This document shows positions 57,780-64,000 of a stretch of 64,000 bases of DNA, one piece after another (position 1 is the stretch's first letter; the number at the start of each line of letters is the position of its first letter). The translations under genes were made by a program, and so were the position numbers. Source of the DNA: Spongospora subterranea f. sp. subterranea (taxonomy: Eukaryota; Endomyxa: Phytomyxea; Phytomyxea; Plasmodiophorida); NCBI GenBank assembly GCA_049724395.1, contig JAUGWO010000091.1, positions 248,001 to 312,000 of the forward strand, written 5' to 3'. The notes under the pieces are model-generated. The model was given only the letters and a program-made list of their open reading frames with translations. It ran no database searches and had not been told where the DNA came from.

Positions 57780-59830
57780 TTTCCTATAGCGCGCACTGCT
57801 CTGTTGTCCTGATCATATATTGGCGACTGTCGCCCTGTCCAATAGAAAATTATGCTGTATTGCTTTGATTTTTAGTAAATCCTTCGAGTGGTTGCCATTG
57901 AATCAATCACAAAACTCTCAAGCTCTGATTTTCTCGTATTTGCAGACAGTCTTGCCAGTGGTTTTGCAATCCCTGGATGGACTAAATTTACGAAACCTCA
58001 AACAATCCCGAGCATGCAACAAAGGAAAACATTATTGTCAGTTGGTGTCTACTGAAAAGTTCGAGAAATCTTCCTTACCTGGACCTGAATTGACCCAATC
58101 TCGTTCTCAGCGATGTTCGGCTGGCTGTTAATAATTTATCTTTTGCGGTGTCTGCCACTGTTGACGATGGCGCTGATTTTTCAGTAAATGGGTTGTAAAT
58201 AACTACTCTGCGGTTTTTAAGATTTCGCCATTAGTCAAAAACCTGTGCACGTTAGTGTTGCAACTGATGATGAAGCGACGTGTTCACGCTGTGTGGTTTT
58301 TGATGTTACACTGCCGGAAATGTCATTGTTCGACGCCATCGGATCTACATTGCGGATATTCCCATGTCTGAAGTTCTGCTGGGCCGACCTTTCTTGCTCC
58401 GTTTAGGCATCGATGTTGAATCTTAAATTTGTCTCATAGCTGGAAAAAAATCGTTAGGTGATTGTGGTTTTAATTCAGCAAATTCGTTGACCATGTATCG
58501 GATAACGCTCCTTCTTACGATTCCAACTCATCTGGTGATATTCGTACTGCTTTACATGATCGTCTTCAAGATTGTATTCGAAATATGCTCCGCCGTTTTT
58601 TATTTTACTCTTGATCTTTTGTTATCTGAAATTGTTGACATATTTCGTATATCATATGTCTTTGGATTTACCAGTTAAGGTTACTCCTTTGATTTTCAAG
58701 CAATTACCTTGTACCGTCCCTGATGTGGCCAATTCTCATATCATGTCGGCTGTGGCCAGGGACTATAAGCGAGGATGGGTTGCTGAACTCGAAAAATGTG
58801 AGCCCATATATTTTAATCGTAATCCTACTTGGGCTCTACCGGCTTTTGTTGTTGACTCGTTGAAAAACCTCGGATGGTGATTGAGATGGTTCCTGCCAAT
58901 CAGACCATGGTAAAATATTATTTTCCCAATGCCTCCTTTACATACTTTAGGATGTAATTTAAAAGGTTCTTTTGTCTATTTTTACGCTTGATTGCTTCAA
59001 AGATTATTGACAATTCCCTGTTACTGGTGATCTTGATTGGCAAAGTTTTGTTACTCCCTTTAGTGTCTTTGATCCTAGTCGAACCTGCCAAGGCAATTGT
59101 AATGGTGTTTTCGCGTTTCGATGTGGTATGCATGAGATATTTGAAGATTTTAATTCCTAATAAGCTCCTAGTATGGCTGGATGACGTATTAAGGTTTTAT
59201 GATTCTCCCGAAAAAAAATGGTGGCGCTATTAAGAGAGGTGTTTGCTCTCTGCCGAGATTTCAATCTGAAACTGAGCGCCTCAAAATGCTGTTTTTGTAA
59301 ATCTGAAGCTTTCTAGTGTGGGAATATCTTCTCGCCCTATGGAATTTTGCCTGACCCCCATCGAATCCAAGCTTTACCAAACTTTCCCGTCTCTTCAACT
59401 GCTGATGAGAACTAATGCGGTTCATATGCGCGGCTACATGGTTAGCCTCCTCAATTCCTGATTTTGCCAAGAAAGCTGCCCGGATGCGTCAGCTTCTTGA
59501 AGAGTGCTTGTCCAATGCTCCTGTTAGATCTAACTCCAATGTCGTTGACTACGTGTTAGTTTTGATTGTTTAGGAAAAGCAACGAATAGGTTGCAAGTTC
59601 GCTGGTCTGGCCCCTTCAAATTTCGGCCGTTAAGTTTGAATATGTTTTCACTGTCAAGGATTAGTTGTCTGATAAGTCGTTTCATTGCCATTACTCCCGT
59701 CTTCGTTTTTATTCTGATTCGCAGTTGAATGTTACTGAAGAGATACTCAAGCAATCTGCCACCGGTTTCGAAATCGATGATGTTCTTGCTACTAATTCGC
59801 CCAACAAAGGATGCTACATTCTTTGAATGA
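57780..59830 (+). mobile_element. Degenerate Ty3/gypsy-type LTR retrotransposon pol fragment
   Basis: Protein-like pieces follow pol order but in shifting frames: an aspartic-protease end (VLLGRPFLLRLGID, about 58.37 kb), RT entry pieces around 58.7-58.95 kb, the RT catalytic block KLLVWLDDVL (about 59.16 kb), KLSASKCCFCKSE (about 59.28 kb), and the RT end DFAKKAARMRQLLEE (about 59.46 kb). The DD pair is preceded by Trp-Leu, not the usual Tyr-Leu; WLDD-like forms occur in gypsy elements of oomycetes and some early fungi. No LTRs, tRNA primer site or integrase were found. It is inactive because of many stops and shifts. Confidence 0.7.
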
Positions 59831-60234
59831 AAAAGTGCAGATAGAGACCAGTTCTACAAAATGACGGGAACTTAGCCGAATTACAAACTCAGAATGTGTG
59901 ACAATGAATTCGATCTATAGGGAACAATGGGAACCCTAAGCATTTGATTTAATTCAAAAATTATGAATATTTATCTCGATTCACGGAACAGATAGGCTTT
60001 CGTGTATTAGATGAAATTTTAGATGCATCTGAGGATGATGTCCATGCTAGAATATCGTCGCAATCGCCGTCAGCTACCCGACAAATATCCCGATGACACC
60101 ATTTGAGACCAAGGTAGGACGATATCCCTTGTGAGTGAGCTGCTGGACCATGACAGTGTCCGTTACGCATTGCGCCAGGCATCGACCGTAGCTGATTTGG
60201 CCTTGATCGTATAGGACCGTTGGATCCTGATACC

Positions 60235-63200
60235 ATGCAGGAAGGAGGGGGCAAGCGCCCTCGTTCCGAGGCCCAGGATACAAATGTCGCCGGTGTTCCA
60301 GCGGTATCAAATGATTGATCATTGTGCAATTTGGCTCCGCCGCCAATATACTATCACCTTCTCATTGTGTTCATTGCGTTTAGGATATCACAGATCCAGA
60401 GTCTCTGTTACGATATCAAAATAAGAAACAGTCGCAACTGTTACGTGAGAGGGCTCGCACTATTAACACATTACAGGATCAGGTAATATCATCGTCTGGG
60501 GATCATATTCCTATCGACACCCGTATTGGATACCAGATTCAACCATGGACTCCAGGTGGCAGCATTGCACAAAGCGGAGGCTTCGGCTTTGTCGCAGCTG
60601 AAGCATTGTGCCTCATCATGGGTTAATTTGCAAGCAAATTTGACGGCATTGCTGCGACGATGCGTAGACGCCGCATCGCTTGATTCAACTTTCGACGGTT
60701 CCAAACTATTCCAATCTTTAACGCAAGGTGGGAAATTGTTTTCGACATACGATCTTGTCTGTTGTTGGCATATTGCTAATGTGACGCTGTTACAGGCACT
60801 ATTGATGATCAATCACAAGATTCGATATCGTTATTGAGGATTTTATGTAACGCTCTGTCGTCACAAGAGCAAAAAATTCAGGTCTGGTTGAGCTCTCGTA
60901 CGTAACATATTATTCCTCACCGCTGGCGTGCACATTTATATATAGTCGCTGGTGCAATCCGCTGGTTCCAGCGACACACTTGATTCTGCCATCCGCAGTA
61001 TCGTTCAACAACAACAAGAAAAGATTCAGCAACTGGAAATCACCGTAAATGGGTTGGATGGGACAGAGGTATAATGTTTTGTTTATCAAATTTTTGATTG
61101 TTTGTATCCACTCTTGGTGAATCGATGTAGGCGGCGTTAACCAAAGAGCGAATACTTGTGAATGATGCAAACAGACGCATTTTGTCACTTGAGGCCGAAC
61201 TAGACGAGAAGTCCTCATTGTTACGGGAAGCGCTAAAGCATATTGATCGCTTAGATCTTACACCATCTGTATGGTCTCTATTTATGTTGTCCCAGAAAAT
61301 ATTCTGCACTTTTGTTTGGTTTAAATTCGACTGAATATTTTATGCCATTGATCATCGTGTCGCTTTTTATTTTCGCTATAAAATGTTATTTCAGAATTCC
61401 TGCTTGCGCGCGCATTGATTCTCTGTTCAGGCAGACAACAATGGGTTACTGTCTGTCAACAGCCCCCAGCTATCCGATAAGACCAGTGACGTTGCCACCT
61501 CTGTGGAATCCACCACAGTGGCGAATGCGGTTGACGCTGCTGTAATTGCCGACCTTCAGCGTACAGAGCATTCAATTTCCGGATGTTTTTTCAGTTTTCT
61601 TTGTGTCTTCAGTTTGCGTATTTTCAATTCAATAAGGTGATTATTTTGATTATTTTGTTGTTTTTAGAAAAGCTTGCGGCAGCGTCTGAGATTTGCGATA
61701 TGCGCATGCAGACGGAAACTTCGTTACAGGAACGTTACGATAAGGTTTGTCAACTTTGTTGGTATCACGTTTCTGTACCTTTGTAATTTACCAATTGATT
61801 GCGCAGCTGTACCACACTTTGCAAGATCATGAAGCAGCCTCAATTGCGTCCAATGGTCGAGCCATCCAGGCCGAACTAGCAAAGGATGTCGCACTACGAC
61901 AGGTAATGTGATCAAATACCGCTCGATTTTGTTACCATTTTTTCGTCCGACCGGTTCATGGTTCTGCAACATCGGATTATGTTTACTCATTTGGAGACAT
62001 CTCCATGCTATTTTTAACTCAGGCAAACGCAATTGAATTTATCAAGCTTTTTTGCTGTTTCAATACAGATTACCGATTTAAAGGCAGAACTTCTTGGCGT
62101 CAAAGCCGCAGCAGCTGATGCGGAAGCCACTTTCCAGTCGACGCTGGAGGCCCGGTCGGTTCTTCATTCTCAGCAGTTGTGCGCACTCCAAGCTGAAGCT
62201 ACCTCCGCTCGACAATCTCTTGTTGAGTTAGAATCCGCTGCTCAGCGAGCGTCCGCTCAGGCTTCAATTGATACTGAATCATGCAAAACAAAATTATCGC
62301 GGTATGTTTACCCAGTTTTTGCTGTTTTTTGAGGTCAATCAAGTTTCATTTGATTGCTTCGGCATTTTGCGGATTTACGAATACTTTGTAATGACGCTTT
62401 GTCTTTGTAGATTGACGGAGCTTGAAGCCCTTTGCTCTAATTTGGGTCTAGAGTTACAGCGTCGAAGCAAATCGCATAGCGGCCCATCCGCCACTGAAGT
62501 TGATCCAGTAATTCGGAACATGTCATAAATATCGACCGCACTTTGTTGTTTTTTGCTTTTTTAGTTTTTTTCGACTTTCAACTTCAAAAATGTTTTCATA
62601 CAGATGCTGGCTCTGCCATTCGTTGATCGAAGTCTCTCGATTTGACTTTGATCTCTTGCGCTTCAGGATGATTTGAATGCCGCCTTAATGTCAGAGCTTG
62701 ATGAAATGGCGCATCAGTACGACGAATTGAGTGAAATGAACGCTCGTTTGCAGACTCAGATGCACAGCGTTGAAGATTGCAATACACAGCTCGGTAGGGA
62801 GGGATTTTTTTAGCCCATTGCGGTCCTCATATTGATTTTGATGTAGTGGCTGCTGCTACACGTCTACAACAAACTGTTGAGCGGGATCAGATTGAAAAAC
62901 GATTGCTTCTTGAAAAAGAATCTAAACTCAGTATGTGTCATTAGGACCAAATTTATTTATCAATCTGTCGTCATACTTGTGGAATTTTCATTTCAAAGGC
63001 AATGTATTTTTTCCTTGAGACGTATAAGTTGTCTTGCTTCATTTTTTTTTCTCAATTCCGAAGTCTCCAACCTTTTTACTTGCATTCCTTTTTGTATGCA
63101 GGTCATTGACAAATTCGGTTTCTGATGTTTTTTTGTGGATTCTGTAGAAGGTGCGCTGGCCCTTCATGCGGATTCTGAGGCCGCTCTGGTCGCTCAGGTT

Positions 63201-64000
63201 CAGGTTCAGATCCAAGTTTCTGGTAGATTGCAGGAGATGCTACAAACGATTACAGCTGTCCAAGAGGAGCACAAAGAGATCGCTGTCCAAAGCGCAGCAA
63301 AAGTAGGTCCTATGCCAAGTCTTTAGTCCATTTGCCCAGCTAAGTTGTCTAGAATGTTTCTTTTTCCTTTCGGTTGCATTGCTGTTTGTTCTCCTTCAGA
63401 GTTTTTGCTGCAATTGATGATCGGATTATATTTTGTTACTAGCTGATCATCGCACCTATTCATGTCTGGGATTCATTGAATCATCACATTGTTTGCACGT
63501 TTATTTGGTTTACATTGTGGGCGGAAGCCCAATCGTAGGGCGGTTCCCGTTGTCCACTGCTTGAGCGAAGCCATCTCGCCAGATTGTTTTGGCATTTCTT
63601 AGGCTCATGCTCGTTGGTTTTGATGCTGTCACATAGGTTCTGGAACTTCAAGATACATATCAAAATGCGGCAGCTGCAATGGAGTCACGTTTACGTATCG
63701 CAGATTCACGTCTCACAATGTTGAACCAGGCTGAGAAACAATGCCGACGTTCTGAGGAAAGGGTGAGTTTCCCCTGTGTTCTTACGTTGATGCTTTACCG
63801 TGATTTATATTTAATGTTTGGGTGCCAAAATTCTGTTCATTATTGCACAATTCATCCCAAAGTTGCATGGATTTGACTTTTTGTTTGAGTTTAGGCTATG
63901 ATCCTGCAACGGCAAATGGACAAATACGTTGCTGATCATGGTCTGGGAGGATCAGACGTGGCTTTAGAGCGAGAGCTCGAGCAGTTTAAGCGCATTGTGA
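60235..64000 (+). CDS. BRE1: BRE1-type E3 ubiquitin ligase (RNF20/40), cut before its RING
   Basis: Nuclear ligase that monoubiquitylates histone H2B. Sixteen exons are visible: 60235-60303, 60384-60482, 60557-60727, 60796-60881, 60946-61068, 61131-61268, 61431-61560, 61668-61744, 61807-61902, 62069-62301, 62411-62507, 62667-62793, 62847-62930, 63148-63302, 63637-63762, 63895 onward. A basic start (GGGKRPRSEAQ) and the N-terminal helix RYQNKKQSQLLRERAR match BRE1. A long coiled coil follows, with LMSELDEMAHQYDELSEMN and DQIEKRLLLEKESKL as in RNF20/40. The last visible residues, LERELEQFKRIV, directly precede the C-terminal RING in family members, which would lie just beyond 64000. All joins are in phase. 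Confidence 0.9.

Overview
The window is nuclear DNA from a unicellular eukaryote. It carries about twenty spliced protein genes on both strands, a U6 snRNA gene with its own TATA box and T-tract, and decayed transposable elements. The gene set suggests an early-branching opisthokont or a similar protist: TOM5, clathrin heavy chain, DDX23/PRP28, BRE1, a FYVE-CCT-type PIKfyve, an ATG1-type kinase with C-terminal MIT region and an F-BAR/RhoGAP-like protein. The lineage cannot be fixed from the sequence alone. Introns are many and short, mostly 45-100 nt. Some appear to be only 30-41 nt, and two genes need micro-exons of 15 and 17 nt, so plain ORF calling breaks most genes into pieces.

Layout. 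0-8 kb: 5' part of ETF-ubiquinone oxidoreductase (-), a DOMON-ferric reductase (+), an ATG1/ULK-type kinase (-) and cardiolipin synthase (-). 8-15.3 kb: FAB1/PIKfyve (+) and an MFS transporter (+). 15.3-17.6 kb: gene-poor, with repeats, the U6 gene (-) and a small hairpin. 17.6-22.7 kb: a Lys-rich membrane-anchored protein (+), then two divergently transcribed paralogues (- and +). Each paralogue encodes signal peptide, novel ectodomain, one membrane helix and a RING-H2 finger split by an intron. 22.9-26.5 kb: OLA1 (-) and a pirin (-). 26.5-31.9 kb: an accessory stretch with a decayed coding remnant, a GIY-YIG nuclease with three zinc knuckles (+) and a FLYWCH remnant. 31.9-42.7 kb: a 3-ketoacyl-CoA reductase-like SDR, a Cys-repeat membrane protein, a RhoGAP protein and a probable GPI-anchored protein (all +). 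42.8-47.2 kb: a tiny TOM5-like gene (-) and DDX23/PRP28 (-). 48.9-56.8 kb: clathrin heavy chain (+). 57.1-59.8 kb: a 13-copy 44-bp minisatellite and a decayed Ty3/gypsy-type pol. 60.2-64 kb: BRE1 (+), cut by the window end just before its RING finger.

Most genes are unrelated housekeeping functions. Recurring themes are mitochondria (ETF-QO, cardiolipin synthase, TOM5), endosomes and autophagy (PIKfyve, ATG1 kinase, clathrin, membrane RING proteins) and splicing (U6 and DDX23/PRP28, the helicase that acts at the U1-to-U6 exchange at the 5' splice site). The least explained content is the divergent pair of membrane RING-H2 genes at 18.8-22.7 kb. Exon boundaries were placed by hand from GT/AG sites, reading phase and family similarity; they are predictions.
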